A DNA stretch of 64,000 nucleotides. It comes from Lanius collurio (taxonomy: Eukaryota > Chordata > Aves > Passeriformes > Laniidae). Shown here one piece after another: positions 37,396 through 50,559 of this stretch. Position 1 is the first letter of the stretch; every line of letters begins with the position of its first letter. The notes below the pieces were generated by a model, which worked only from the letters and a program-made list of their open reading frames with translations, was not told the DNA's origin and made no database searches. Both the position numbers and the translations under genes were made by a program. The stretch is from the NCBI GenBank assembly GCA_020086605.1, contig JACBWW010000004.1, positions 34,972,616 through 35,036,615 on the forward strand, in the 5' to 3' direction.

Positions 37396-40300
37396 GTCTA
37401 CTTGTCTCTAGAATATTTTGATTTTTAGCAAAACCAACTTCAAAATCCAGTGTTTCACTTCTTAACTTCCTCACTTACCTACCTTGACGTAGATATTCAC
37501 GTGTATAATACATCATGATGGGGTAGCCCCTGCCCTCTAATTTTCTGCTGCCATTTGTTGTAATAGTAATTTGCAATTTTTCAAGTTGGGTAGCAGACTG
37601 ATTTTCTTGTTTCATTGCTGCTTTTTGATTTTGTAAATAACTTAATGGTTATAGATATAGATCCTTTAGATCCTGTAGATCCCTTCCTTGTGGAACTGAA
37701 CTCTAAATGCCATCCGGACTCTCCTTTAAATTACTAGGAGATTCCGTCCTGAGACTCAGTTTGTTAAAGCAGGGTTGGTTGCTTTAAAAAGAATACAAAG
37801 ATTTATAAACTAAAAAGTGACTATGTTTGGGCCTTAGCCAGACTTGAGTAAAAAATGAGTGTGTGACTCTAGCAGGAGGTAGCTCAGAACCATGGAGAGC
37901 TCTTTTAAATTCCAGTATGAGGGAATAATGGGCATCCTTGATTTTTTTATATGATTGCTAAAATTAACCAGAGCTATTCAGAAATAAAGGAAGTTGAAGG
38001 GCTAGAAAAAGTCTACACTGAAAGTAGAAACAAGAATGCAATACCTGTTTCAAAAGAGTAGGTAGAAAAAGTCTAACTTGCAAGTCAAGGAATTGTGAAA
38101 TTCTACTGGGGAACAGCAAAACATAGGAGCCACTGGCCACGATACTCACACCCTTATTCTAATGGGTTCACCATAAAGGAAAATACTGTTTTTCTCCAAA
38201 TAATGAGTTTATACACAATTATCCTATGAAGTGAATGGCTTTCTATGTAGCTATGCAGGTTTGCCTAGGAAACTGTAAGAATAACATGATTGTAGGTTTT
38301 TCCTTCAAGTGCTTGACTTCCAAATTGATGGGAAAGATGATTTAAAATCTGGGGGTTTTTTGCTTATTATGAGTCTGAAATACCTTAATGGGATTTCACT
38401 AGAATTACCTTTGAAAATATATGCAAATTTAGCTTTTAAGTCTTTTGTTACTGTACAGTGTTAATATTGCTTAAATAATTACTTTATATGGAAAATGAAT
38501 TTAAAATCTTATTTTTAGAATTTTTAGCCTATAAAATAAAATACTCTTTTGTAAAAAGCATCAAGCTTGCTTTAATTTCTATAGAAAAAGTTACATATAT
38601 CTGGGCACGCAGACAAAAAATCCCATCTTACATATAAAAGAAAATAGCTCAGTCATTATGGCTGATAGTTTCTAACACTTACGATGGTTTGACAGCAAAT
38701 TTATGTATTAGTGCTATAAATAAAAATGGGAATTCTGATTAGCAGTGTAAACTTAATACTTGACATAAAAGGAGCTAAGCAGGAAGCTAACACTTTCAGA
38801 GGTGTTTCAAACTCAGTAAGTTTTAAACTTACCTGTCATTTTTCCTTAATAATGTGTTACACCACTTTTGAGAAGACGAGGCATTGGCAGCATTATGTGA
38901 GGTTTTGACTTGCAACTTCACAGCTCTGTTTTATTCATAGCCTTACCATTGTACAAAGTGCTTTCAGTTTTTCAGTTCCTTCACTTTTAAATAAATGAAT
39001 AGATCTTAGATCAGTGGTACACTTGAGCCATGGTGATGGTGAAGATCACATGCAGGAAGCAATCAACTTTTGGTGGTATGGAACTCTACTAAAGCAGTAA
39101 ACCAGTGTAAATTAGACAGCATGAACCTATATGCTAATGCAAACAAATTGCTTCCCATACTTGAATTAGCTCATTAGGTGCCTTTTTTTGGTGCTTTTTA
39201 GTGTGTAAAATTCTGTATCCCAAGTAAAAGAAAACTGGAGTGCCAAGGGAAATTTTTACAGGCTAAGCTCTGCATATTGTGGCACAGTGGAATTAAAGCA
39301 GATACTTCTTTATCGTATGGCAGTATTACTATTTGCAATCCCCAGTAAAATTTGTCTTGCTCTAGTAAAAGTACTGCATAAAACATAGTTCAATTTAAAT
39401 TAGAAAATGGTGATACAAAGCGAGTCTGATTATTTAGATAATGATTCCATTCGACATTCTTTCCCTAATGTGGCCCACTCAAAACTACATTCTGACATTT
39501 CTATCTCCAAGCCTGCCATGTGTAAGAAGAAAGGCTTTTAGCTCAGTTTTGTGAGTCTTTTTTTCCCCCAGCATCTGAATACCATATAGCCTTCACTATG
39601 CTTTGATTTTGCAAAACCTCCTGGTTGCAAATATCACTTCAGTTTCCTTATGGCTGCCAAGTGTCATGCATTTTTGCATAACTATTACAAACTCAGCAGC
39701 TCTCTCATCTGCCTGTTTTTCATCTTGATTTATAAACATCCAGCTGAGTTGTGAACGGACTGATGTAAAGTTTCCTGGTTATTAGATTTTTGCATGTTGC
39801 TTTGATGCCAGCCAAAAGGGGAAAGATCTTACCTCTGATCTTGCTTCTGATGTTTGCAGCCATTAAGGAATGACATGGGGAAGCAAGTGGAAAATAAAAC
39901 TTAGTGGAGTGCTTCAGCAGAAACAAAAATGGAAAAGTCAAATATTATCTTAAGGTTGTTCATTGGTTTTTTTCTCCCTCTCTGCTCCTTTCCCAAGGTA
40001 TCCAGATTATTCTACTGATAGGGAGCTGCACTTTCCCCAGGAAGAGGCAGCTGTACTTTGGTCCCAGATGAGCACTGAAACAGAAGGCAAACATTCTATT
40101 AAGTTCTGTCAGGAAAGGGATGTGCCATTTCTGTTTGTTAACTCTCATGTGACTAATGCAGGGCAGAAAGCTCAATTCTCTTCAGCCTCATGATTCAACT
40201 ACTGGATATTTTTGAAAGCATTTTAGGTGCTTCAGTTATAAGGGAATGAGCAACAGAGAATCCATTGCTTAATGAAATCAGATGTTTCGATGGCTGATTC

Positions 40301-42207
40301 CTTTATCTGTTTTGCACTTACATGTTTAGGAACTACTTTCTCTTACCTCATGAGCCAAATTTATCCAGGTGGAACTCTTCATCCCCAGATTTTGTTATGT
40401 GTTTATTTGCGAGTGTAAGAAACAATTTCAATGTCACAAATTCTTTCTTTTTTTAACACATAGGTTATAGGTCCTTCTAACTCCCACACTCTGTTCTTTT
40501 ACTTCATTGCTTCCAAAGATTTTCCCTCTTCCCGGTTTTTTTTTTTTTTTTTTTTTTGGAATGAAGTTTCTGCAAGGACTATCAGTAGATTATTAATTTA
40601 CTACTGTGGAGGAAGATCATGCTTAATGTTAGAGCTGAGGTTTGAATTTTTATTATTCATTTACTGTGGTTATATTAGAATTGGATTATATGAAGTCAAT
40701 ACAGTAAATAAACAAGAAAAAATAAATCTTTACTATCATGTGATTGTCCTGTTCATTTTCAAAGGTATTTTATATCTTAGAAAGACACTTCATTAGTTCA
40801 TATTAGACAAAGGCAACGTCTCACTTCACTGTGCTTCTGGTTAATGTATTATCATAGTAGTTAAAAAGGACTGTAAAAGTGAAGACTGCTTTATCCATTG
40901 CTTATTAAAATGAGTTCATATATATAATTTCCTTGGAGGAGTGGATTGTTTCTGCAATTGACTCTTCTATCTTTCTAAAAGAAGAATCACCAATAAGTTT
41001 TCATCTGTTTGACAGAGATTCTTGTATATATTTGACAAGTAAGCTGCTCTTTTTCTTTCAAGGCACAGTTCCCTCTTTTGTTCAAAATTACATCGACTGT
41101 AAATAAAAAAAGAGAAATTACTGTATCTTTTTTAAAGCTTTCAAATGTAACATGTTACAAGAATTATGAGCACTTATATTTATTACTGTATCTAATACAA
41201 AGGAGTGCTTATTTTCAGACTGTATTTGTTACTGTTGATTCTTTTATCTAGTTTAGAAAAGTTACTACTACTGATTAGATTCTTAACTCCTGTTAAACTC
41301 TTTCAAGGTCACTGTTCTATGTATATCTTTAGCTTAAAAGCTCCCAAGTGCTGTGGGTATGGACTTCTCTGAACCACTGCTGTTGTGATAACTGAACCTG
41401 TAGGTGTTCATATAGCATAATTTTGAGAAGGTTTGGTCTCTGATACTAAAAGTACTGAAATTGGTGTTTGGATTGTTTGGTTTTTATCTCTGACCAGAAT
41501 CTATGTTGTTGAAGTAGGATTAGTGTTAGTACTTAATTCCATTGTGTTTTTTTATTATTGTGGATGTGTGTGTTCTGGGTTTTTTTGTCTTCCAGTAGAA
41601 ATATATTTAGTAGCTACAGGGGCAGAGGACCCTGAGCTGGCCATGATTTTTATGTGGTTCACCGTAGGCGTTCTCTGTGTAATTAGCTCTTCAAAGGAAA
41701 CCAAATGTTTTTTAATTGATGAAGTGCCAAGTTTTATTAGAATAACAGTTAGGATAATTAACACTTTAAGTATTGCAAACTCAGTGAATATGGAAGAAAG
41801 AAGAAAAGTGAAAAAAATTTGCAAGGTTTTCTCTGTCCGCATTGTCACTGTGAGTGTGCTGTTGCTTCTACTTGGTTACAGTTAATTTAGTGACTTTAAG
41901 CCTTGAACTGTGCAGTGCCCTCTGATCTGCTGGAAGTTTTTCCTGTTGTGTCTAAGATCAGTTTGCTCCCTGCTGCAATTTCTTTGCTGGGTAGCAAGCT
42001 CCTGTAATGGAATTTCTTGACTGTCGTACTGTGCAGTTTCTTGAGTCTCCTGGACCTGAGCGTAGTCAGGGTATCTCCAAGGAGTGCAAATTGTCACTCT
42101 TTCCCTGGGAGCCCCTACCTGACCTGATCACCTTAGAAAAGTGTGAAAATGATAGTGAAGAAGCAAGTAGAATGCCTTCTGCCTCCCTAATACTGTCTGT
42201 CAAAAAA
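37396..42207. other. Intronic DNA, long T tract and a long chance-like ORF
   Basis: It holds a 22-T run at 40536-40557 and an ORF of 150 codons at 41433-41885 rich in hydrophobic residues, directly upstream of the ORF that runs into the CR1 piece at 42208. I recognise no family in either ORF outside the CR1-derived part. Confidence 0.45.
40536..40557. repeat. Poly-T tract (22 T)
   Basis: An uninterrupted T run. It may be length-variable and could be the reverse of a poly(A) tail, but no retrocopy is visible next to it. Confidence 0.9.
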
Positions 42208-42395
42208 ATAGAGGGCTCACTTGACGAAAAACTCGCCATGAGCTGGCAGTGTGTGCTCACAGCCCAGAAAGCCAAGCCAGCCCTGGGCTGCACCAAGAGC
42301 AGCAGGGCAAAGGAGGTGATTCTGCCCCTCTGCTCCCGTGAGAGCCCACCCTGGGTGCTGCTTCCATTTCTGGTGTCACCAGCATCTGAAGAATT
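42208..42395 (+). mobile_element. CR1 LINE ORF2 C-terminal fragment
   Basis: The reading LAMSWQCVLTAQKAKPALGC followed by VILPLCS corresponds to the conserved C-terminal part of CR1 ORF2. At nucleotide level the text CACAGCCCAGAAAGCCAA and GAGGTGATTCTGCCCCTCTG matches remembered CR1 consensus, with a short deletion after CTGCTCC. The copy sits inside a 134-codon ORF (42007-42411) whose first 65 or so codons are not CR1 and are unrecognised. It is truncated at both ends, so no functional protein is expected. Confidence 0.8.
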
Positions 42396-43337
42396 TTGTT
42401 GTGAGAGATAAACTATGTTTTTAGGTGGAGAAGTTTTGAAGAGAGCTTATGTTTCTTTGGAAAATACCAGGAATTTCCTTGAAATTTTGGAAGTTGTGTT
42501 CTTTTGCTATGGAATACCTTTAAAGAGCTGTTCTACTTACTTGTAATTTGTTTTCTCCAAATCTCCAGATTGGTGATCTCTCCAGTGATTATTCTAGTGA
42601 CTTTTAATATTTTGATTGAAAGAAAGTTCTTTCCAAGGTTTCCTTAACATATTCATTATTTTTATAAATTATAAAAAGATATACATGATAAAAGATATGA
42701 AAGAATATACATGTATACTCTTCTATTAATTTTATTAAAATTAAGGTTAAATATTCTAGCTTTGATTTTATTTTTTCCTTTTTTCCATTTCAAAGTTTTG
42801 CCTGGTATTTTGAACACGGACTAATGCTTAGAGATGGGGAAACAATTATTTGACAAAACTGCTAAATGGCTGAACTGCTTTAATTGATTATGCAGATTTA
42901 TATCTTGCATTCAACATGTATAACATCTTTCAGCTGCAAATTTGATGGTATCTGTACATATTAATGAATCAACTTCAAACATAATTTTGAAGTTGGCAAA
43001 TATTAACAAGGGAAATTGAGGCCTTGTGAGACTGACTTGTAAAATTTACTCATTAAATCAATACAGAACCTAAAATATTCTTTGATATAATTCTATGGTT
43101 GCTAGATCATATTGTATCTCATCTAGATATAATGAAAGATGGTAGTTAAAAATATTTTGATTGAGTGATTGATCTTTGTGGATAATCCATGATTAACTAA
43201 GTTACAAGTAGAAAATGAGGTGTTTTAAAATAAAGCATTAGATTCTTTCTCACTGTTAATGACAAAGAGTACATCAAAAGGAAGTTGTTCTTACAGAATG
43301 TGAAATGAAAGGGACTTTCTTGTTTTCTTTCTAACAG
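42396..43337. other. Intronic DNA, nothing recognised
   Basis: AT-rich sequence with ATAC/TATA-rich patches around 42660-42720. It ends in the polypyrimidine tract and CTAACAG acceptor of the candidate exon at 43338. Confidence 0.5.
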
Positions 43338-43432
43338 TTACTAATTTCACTGACTGCTGGAATAGTGGAATTACATGTTAACCTCCAACCTCCATGATGC
43401 AGTTGTGTTTACATCCTGCTGTCAGAGAGAGG
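43338..43432 (+). other. FUT8: Probable internal non-coding exon of FUT8 (5' UTR)
   Basis: A strong acceptor (TTGTTTTCTTTCTAACAG, AG at 43336-43337) and a strong donor (GAGAGG then GTAAGC at 43433) bracket 95 nt of higher complexity than the surrounding intron. Orientation matches FUT8. FUT8 in mammals has several alternative untranslated exons, so an extra one is plausible. If spliced to 52697, an upstream ORF begins at ATG 43394, runs 13 codons to the exon end and stops 5 codons into the next exon at 52712-52714. Such a uORF would tend to lower translation from the main start. The call rests only on splice signals. Confidence 0.5.
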
Positions 43433-43577
43433 GTAAGCTGTTCTTCGTGTGTGTTCCAAAGTTAAGATTTTTTAAAATGTACTGCTATTTATGTGACAGA
43501 TAAAATACATTGTACGTTTGCATGTTATGCATTTTAGAATAACTTCCTTTACACACCAAAAGCTGTAAAAGTTATTT

Positions 43578-43712
43578 CACGAAATCACATCATAGCTGGG
43601 TTTGGAAAGTTTCTGTGGGGATCTTCTAGTCCAACACCACTGATCACAGTAGAGTTGATTGGAGTGTGTTACTCAGGTCTTTTTCCAGCCTCCAGGGATG
43701 GAGACTTCACTG
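43578..43712 (-). mobile_element. CR1 LINE 3' end fragment, diverged
   Basis: The + strand text GGGGATCTTCTAGTCCAACACC and CTCCAGGGATGGAGACTTCACTGAC is the reverse complement of the CR1 3' end, where consensus has ATCATCTAGTCCAACC and a similar CTCCAGAGAAGGAGACTCCAC. It is about 135 bp, old, and lies 145 bp downstream of the candidate exon. Confidence 0.7.
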
Positions 43713-46700
43713 ACACTTTTTACTGCACTTTCACCAGTATGGCCATGTGATGTACTAAATACAAGGAATTTAACCCAGTGCAGCATGTTATATAAAATAA
43801 GCTATCATGGGGACTACTAATAATGAGTTATTTATTTGATCATGAAAATAAATAACTAGCAGTTGTCTTGCAGGTTTTTTTTTCCTAGATATTCGGAATC
43901 AATCTTTTCTCCTTTCAACTTTATCAAAAATTTTGAGTCTCTCATTTGTATTTGTTATAACCCCTTTTTTTTTTTTTTGTTTTTTTTTTGAGAAGTCATT
44001 TCCGTTAACATCTGATTGATTGATGTGAAACTTCCTAAGTATGTGGGTTTTGGTTTTATGTTTTTTTTTCTTTGTTTGTTTAGGCTTCATTTTTGTTTTG
44101 GTTTTGTTTTTTTCTTAATGGTGGGTATGGACTTGCAGAGGATAAAAATCCAGAAATTACCTGGGTAATTTGTACTATTTTGAACAGCAAGGAGATAATG
44201 TAAAGGAATGTATTAAAATAGAAAGGAATATTAAAAATTCTTTGGGGTTGAAAGCACTAAGACCTTGTTCAGTGCTGCAAAGTTTACTATTCTTGATAAC
44301 AACTCAGGTATTTGTGGTAGTTATGGATCACTGATGGAGAAGGAGGCTTGTAGGAAGTAATTGCATACATTCCTTAATTACTTTCCTACGTGATTTTGAT
44401 TGAACTTAGGCTCGTGAGGGATATTGCACTTACTATTCTCTCAGCTTCAGTTTTTCTTCTACACACCTCCTTAAGAACTTTTAAAAAGCAGTAGCCACCT
44501 TGGTTTGGTGATTTCTGTCATGTCTTTACTGATCATCAGTCATTTTGGGGAATTCCTTGCTGCTGCTTGTGTTGCAAATGCAGCAACTCTTGAGCTGTTG
44601 ATCTGCTCTCAGTTTGTATTCTATGTGTGCTCATTCTGTTGAATTTTTTGGTTGCATCAATAAATATTGACTTCCTAAAAGAAGAACACATTTGGCACAA
44701 GATTACTAATTGGTCATTCTGAATATTTGTCTATTCATTCCTCTGCCTTCCATTCTGAAGGTGTTTTCATTCCAAATTTTTTAAAAGGTGTTCTCAGGTA
44801 AAAAATGTTATGCATTAGTCTCTGTGTTGATCAGGTGAGCATTTTACATCAAATACACAGTATGAACTTCAAAATAATACCAGAATCTTCCCCTACATTC
44901 CCCTACTTTGAATGTTTTGTCTGTATTATAGTATGTATTCTGCTAAAGCTTCTAAATGAATCTTAAGATGACTCTTTTCAAGTTGATAATCTTTCTTTTA
45001 GACTCAAGGTTTTAATTCCTCAAGTCCTAGCAATTTACCATCTTCATAATCTCTCTAAGCCTGAAAAATCATCAAGCTTTCCACAGTTGGTGACAGAACC
45101 TCTTTAGCAAAATTTCATGAAGGATAAATCACATTGTATCTTTGTCTGAAGCTTGTTTTAGTTGGTTAAGATTTTGTTTTCTAACCAGATGAAATGAGGG
45201 GGCCTGTAGCTTTCACATAGTTAATAAAGTCCCTCAGTATCATCTCTTCCTGCCAGGGAGTTTTCTGTGATAAAGATAGAAAGTTAGAGTGTTTGAAGGC
45301 TTCAGCACTGAATTAGTTTCCACTTGGAATGAAATTGAACAGGGTAGTGATTTCTGTTTAGAAAATATTTAATTTGAGAATAATCTGCAGATTGTATCAG
45401 ATGAGTAGACTGTATTTATTAATGAAAAATTATAAGGGAGTATATTAAGAGAATATCATGCAAATTGCTCAGAGCAGTCTGTACGGGTATAAAATTAGAC
45501 TTTTGCAGAAAGAAACAGTAGTAAAGAGGGAGTTGTGGATGTATGAGTAAATAGTGAGCAGGTCTAATGATTACGTCTCTTATGGCCTCTGATACACGTG
45601 AATGGAAGTTAAGAAGAAAAAATAAATAAATTTCTACAGTAATTATGTATATATATATGGAATACTACAAATTTTATGTCCTTGTTCCAGAAAAAGAGGA
45701 AGTGAATAGTTTTTATAGGTAGAAAAAACGTAACTAAAACAGTGAGCTTGACTAGGAAACTAAAGCAACTTCATTTTGGATATTTTTAGAACACAAACAT
45801 TAATACATGCTCTGTGAATGGGTTTCTGTTCTCTGGTTGAAGAAAACAATACATATAGTTTGTATGTTAGTAAAGGTAATTAAAAAGTTATAGATGAATA
45901 AAATGCTTTCCAAATTGTTTTCAGTCACTATTTGAAAAATATTTGCAACTAAATGGGAAAAAATCTATTGGCATTGATAAATATGAATGCTAGAACTGGA
46001 AATAATTACCAGTCATGGCTTGATCACAATAGTGTGCAAAGCATGGGGACAAATTTCAAAGAAATGAGAGTTAACAAAGTAAAGGTAGATGAAAATAGGA
46101 AATCAGATAAATGCAACACAGATTTGTCATTAACAATTTTTTGATCTGTACTATTCTGAGTTTACTTGCTAACTGTTTCAATGAGGTAAATTTCCAAATG
46201 AAACATAGTTTAGGGTAGAATGTGTATGAATTCCTTTCAGCATTTCTTGGCACATAGAAAGTTCTATATTGAGTGAGAGAAAATGTGGATGAAAAGTAGA
46301 ACCATTTGTTGGAAAAGGAAGTAGCTGAAGGGATGAAGTGACAGGGACTTGTGCTGCAAGGAAGAGTATTAGCCTGGAGGAGAGACCCTATTAATGCAGT
46401 GGATTACATCTGTTACTCATCTTGGATGTTTTCAGTAGTGACAATGTCACAAAAATATAATAGTTTATAATGAAATTTAGGTCACAGAATAGAAGAGTGT
46501 TCTGATGGGGTCAGAAACATGTACAGGAATTTTTTAGTTGGGATACTGGAGTGATTGAATGAGATAAAGTGTAATAGTACAAAGTTAAAAGGATGAAAAA
46601 GAAGAATTTCTGTATATAAGACAGGAGATTATAAATCTGAAGAGAGATAGACACAAAAAGACTTGAATGTATTATGTCCTTGTAAAATGGTTGCTGACTG

Positions 46701-49700
46701 CCAGAGTAATGTGGCCATGAAAAGAGAAATCCTGTTTTGGGATATATTGCAGTAAGCAGGTCCAAAAGAGAAAAGCGGGAATTTGGTTCGTACGAGACAC
46801 CAGCAATGCCTTGTGTTACATCCAGAATTCTGCTACAATTACTGTGTAAGTCCTCCGAAAGAATGCCTTGCATACACCTTGAATAATATTTGTAAGGTTT
46901 GCTTATTTTTATCAAATGCTACAGAGGCATTTACTTGTTACTTTTGTCCTTTGATCCTTAGTTTTATTTTAATATCCTAAAAGGATTATTTTCTTAGGCT
47001 CTAATCCTTTGTAAGACACTGTGTCATCACATTATTGTTAAATAGGAACTGGAATCAGAAAGTTGCTTTTAATTTTCATTTTTATGAGATCACAACAGGC
47101 CAACATTACTTGGAGTAGAATGCTTTCCTAAGAAGATAATTTTTGTCAGTGAAATCTTAAAAATACTAACTGCACTAAATTTTAGTTTACTTGTAAGGGA
47201 AACTAACAATTTTGTGAAGGTTCAATCTAAGTTATATATACAGTGTAATGTCCTTTTCACATGTTTATTTCACATTTAGTGATAAGTCCTTGTGAGAGTT
47301 CTTAGACTGGAATAGATTTCATGTTTCATACATTGTGCAATTGCAGGGGTTATACATGCCTTAAATATACTGCTGTATATGTTAGCTATAGTGATGTATT
47401 TTACTTAGTGAGTAGTTTTCTTCTTTTCAGCTTACATAAGGTACACTTCTTTTGAGTGAATTTAGGCCAGTAGGTGGTTCAGCCACAAGTAGAGTTGCTT
47501 AGTTTGATTTGAATTTAATCTAAAATAACTTGAAACTGTACTTTGCCAAGAAAAATCATAATGCTATTCTGGGGCCATAATTCTGTAGGAGGCAAAAAAT
47601 ACACAAGGAGAAAATAACACACTGCATCACTGAATTTGCTATTGAAAGCATGTTCAAAATAGTACATTAAAAAGGACCTTATTTAAGTCATGGAAGATGT
47701 CCTTCCATTTCAAATTATATAGTATTGGGCTATTCAATTTTCTAATTCTTAAGTACCTTTTAAAGCTTTAAAATAACTGGAAGACTTCATTGGGAGCAAG
47801 ATGAGGAAAGGTAGCATGTATTTATTTTTGATTAGTCATTTTTGCTTTAGCAAAAAAACTTTGACATGGATGCACATTATTTCCCATTAAGATATCGGTG
47901 CTACACTTCAGTCTTTTTTTGGTTGCCATTTTAATCAAGTCTCTTTAGTGTTTCATGTAGTCATTTTCATTTAGTCATTGAGTGCATTCCATTTCATTGA
48001 AGCAATGTTGTTTTTTAACCGCATTTTTCCTGTTAATTTAGCAACAAAACATTTTCATATTCTTACAATCGGTTGTGGCTTACATGTATGGTATGCACAA
48101 TTTGATTTCCCAATTAAGGCTTGAAGAAGGTCCTTATTTTTAGGTAAAGTTTCTGTCTGTACCTTGTGGAGTCTAAATAAGTTTGTGACACTAACCACAT
48201 TTTCTGTGCTATGCACTTGCAATAAATAAATTTTGAGTTCCTTTCTCAAAATGTTATTTTTCATTCAACTGTTGCATTGAAGATAATGTATTCCCAATGA
48301 TTGATGGTAGCCAGTACTTATCAGACCAATTTTGTTTCATTAGATAATGCTGCATATTTTGTAGTGACTTTTTATAGTAGAACTGTGAGATTGAATTAAA
48401 CCTGAAAAACAGCTTACTGTATGTGATACTTTCAATTTAGCATTTGCTTTTAATCTTACTTTGTTCTTATTCCACAAAACCTTTTCCTGATACTGGTGTG
48501 TTGTCTTTAGTAGCCAAAATAACAAACCAATTTGGAAGGAGTGATAGAGAACTCCAACATTTAAAAACCAAAAAGCATTAATTTTAATCACCACCAGCGT
48601 GCTGTTTATTTCTCATTATGCTGAGAAAATTTTATAGATGTGTGTAGTCTTTTCATCTTCTCTCTTAAGGAACCAGGAGACCTTTTTCATTTGTATATGG
48701 AAGATTTTGCACTGTTTATGTCATACCAAACTGCTTTATTTCATGGCAGCTAAAGGTTGTCTTTACAAGCATACATTCATGAATGACTGAAGGTTGCCAG
48801 TTTCACTGTGGCATCTCCAGCCCCACACTGATACTGGATTAAAGCTGGTTTTGATTTACCATACTGACGTAAGCTGCTTCTTGTACTGAGCTTTGTCTTC
48901 CCATCCATGCCTGGCACCCGTGACTGGGGTTTCTGTGCCTGGTAGATGGGCTCTTATAAATGGGAGACGATTTAATTGAGGGATCAGGTTGAAAAACCCT
49001 CTTAACTGTGTGCAGTGGTGAAATTTAAAAAGAAAACTTGAAATGTTGCTCTAGAGCTGTTGGGGAGAATAGAGGAATACATTCTTTTTTTACTCCATAT
49101 ATACAGGGTAAGCCTTTTGAAGGAGATGAGATATCTTTTTACTTTATTTTAGAGAGTAGCATTATAAGAATGTAGTCAACCATTCTCAGGATCCCCTAGA
49201 AAAGAAACAAGAACGAATCTAAAATTGAAGGAAAGAAATGTCAATTAGCTAATTGCCAATATACTATGTTTTGATGGGCTTATGCCCTGGAAATGCAAGG
49301 GTATGGGTAAATCTAATCAAATGTAAGACAAGAAATCATGGTAAATCTCAGGGGATAACTAACTGGTAAATTAAAATTCATAGCTTTGTCTGGTAAAATA
49401 AAAGCAACACAATATTTTTAGATGAAGGACCTTCACTATATAATTATAACATAAATTTATAATAACACTCATGACTGCTATTTAGATATTTTTCTGTCTC
49501 CTGCTTAATAAAATATATTTATTGGTACTGCTCTCCCCCCACTTCTTGGTTTGGTGGACTCTTATTTAGATATTCAGTGTCAAATGGTGTTAATGACTAT
49601 GTTTGTTCTGATCCATGTCAGGTTTGAATTGCTGCATTTGTGGGCTGCTGCTGCATTTTTGTTTTTTTGGTGTTTTTTTTTTTTTGTTTTTTTTTTTTTT

Positions 49701-49966
49701 TTTTTTTAAAGTAAGGCTCATACTTTCAGTCTTGGCAGTTGGGAGCTTAGTATGGAAACTCATAAACAGCTGTAGAAAATTAAAAAAATATAAATATTGA
49801 CATTGCATCTGACTTTCTGTCAGACTGATAGCTGTGGCATACATCTGCATGTGGAGATCTTTCAGAAACCTGAGACAATCTAGAAAAATGGAACAGTTTT
49901 AAAAATACAGTATTTTTTCCTTTAATTTGATTTATCTAAAGATCTTGTGTGAACTTTAAAATAATG
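43713..49966. other. Intronic DNA, low-complexity patches
   Basis: Mostly unique-looking AT-rich intron. It has T/GT-rich patches at about 43962-43989 and 44045-44115, a short TA repeat near 45646 and the T tract at 49672-49707. A 134-codon minus-strand ORF at 46511-46915 shows no recognisable family. Confidence 0.5.
49672..49707. repeat. Poly-T tract with one G
   Basis: Thirteen T, a G and a further 21 or so T, ending in AAAG. It is a likely length-variable homopolymer and a difficult place for sequencing and assembly. Confidence 0.9.
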
Positions 49967-50121
49967 AATCACAGAATGTTAGAAGGGTTTGGTTGGAAGG
50001 AACCTTAAAGATCGTCTAGTTCCAGCTCCCCTGCCATAAGCAAGGATGCCACTCACTAGATCAGGTTGCTCAAAGTCCCATCCAGCCTGGCTTTGAGCTC
50101 TTCCAGGGATGGGGCATCCAG
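49967..50121 (-). mobile_element. CR1 LINE 3' fragment, ending in a fold-back
   Basis: The + strand text opens with the CR1 terminal octamer in reverse complement (TCACAGAAT at 49969-49977). It continues GGTTTGGTTGGAAGGAACCTTAAAGATCGTCTAGTTCC, CTCACTAGATCAGGTTGCTCAAAG and CTTCCAGGGATGGGGCATCCA. The copy is only about 150 bp, and its 5'-truncated (right) end is immediately followed by an inverted duplicate of its last 21 bp. Confidence 0.9.
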
Positions 50122-50147
50122 GGATACTGGATGCCCCATCCCTGGAA
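50101..50147. repeat. Perfect 21-bp palindrome at CR1 truncation point
   Basis: Arms 50101-50121 and 50127-50147 are exact reverse complements around a 5-nt spacer (GGATA). The left arm is CR1 sequence in its normal place; the right arm is an inverted copy of it at the 5'-truncated end of the element. Confidence 0.95.
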
Positions 50148-50559
50148 TATCAAGTACTTTGATAAAATGTCAAATATGTTGACATTTTCTATTCCCAGAA
50201 CAGTATTAAATAAGAGAATTAATATGAAAGCCATATTACGGTACAAAGTTGGTAGTTAAGTGTTGTCAGAACTCACATATAATTAGATACACCACGTTTG
50301 AGATACAGGCTGTTTAATGTTTTTTCAGAAAACTGTTAAACATTAAAATTTTTCAGAATGTTCTCCACATTTATTCAGCTAATTTGGCATCTTGATTTTA
50401 TATTTAACTCTACTATGACCTAACTTATGAAAAGAACAATGACATCTTCAGAGATTGATAGAAATCAGATAAAACCTGTGAGGACTTGGTTGCATTTAGC
50501 CCAACGCTAAACTGATATTTCGTAGAATTACCGATCTCATCTAAATCCCATTCCTAATG

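Noticed and set aside
41433..41885. 150-codon ORF as a real membrane protein gene
   Set aside because: Hydrophobic residues follow from T-rich codons; a rough chance estimate for 64 kb of this composition allows an ORF of this length. It is kept only as a low-interest finding.
46511..46915. 134-codon minus-strand ORF
   Set aside because: No recognisable motif; Phe/Tyr/Leu/Ser-rich composition as expected for T-rich DNA.
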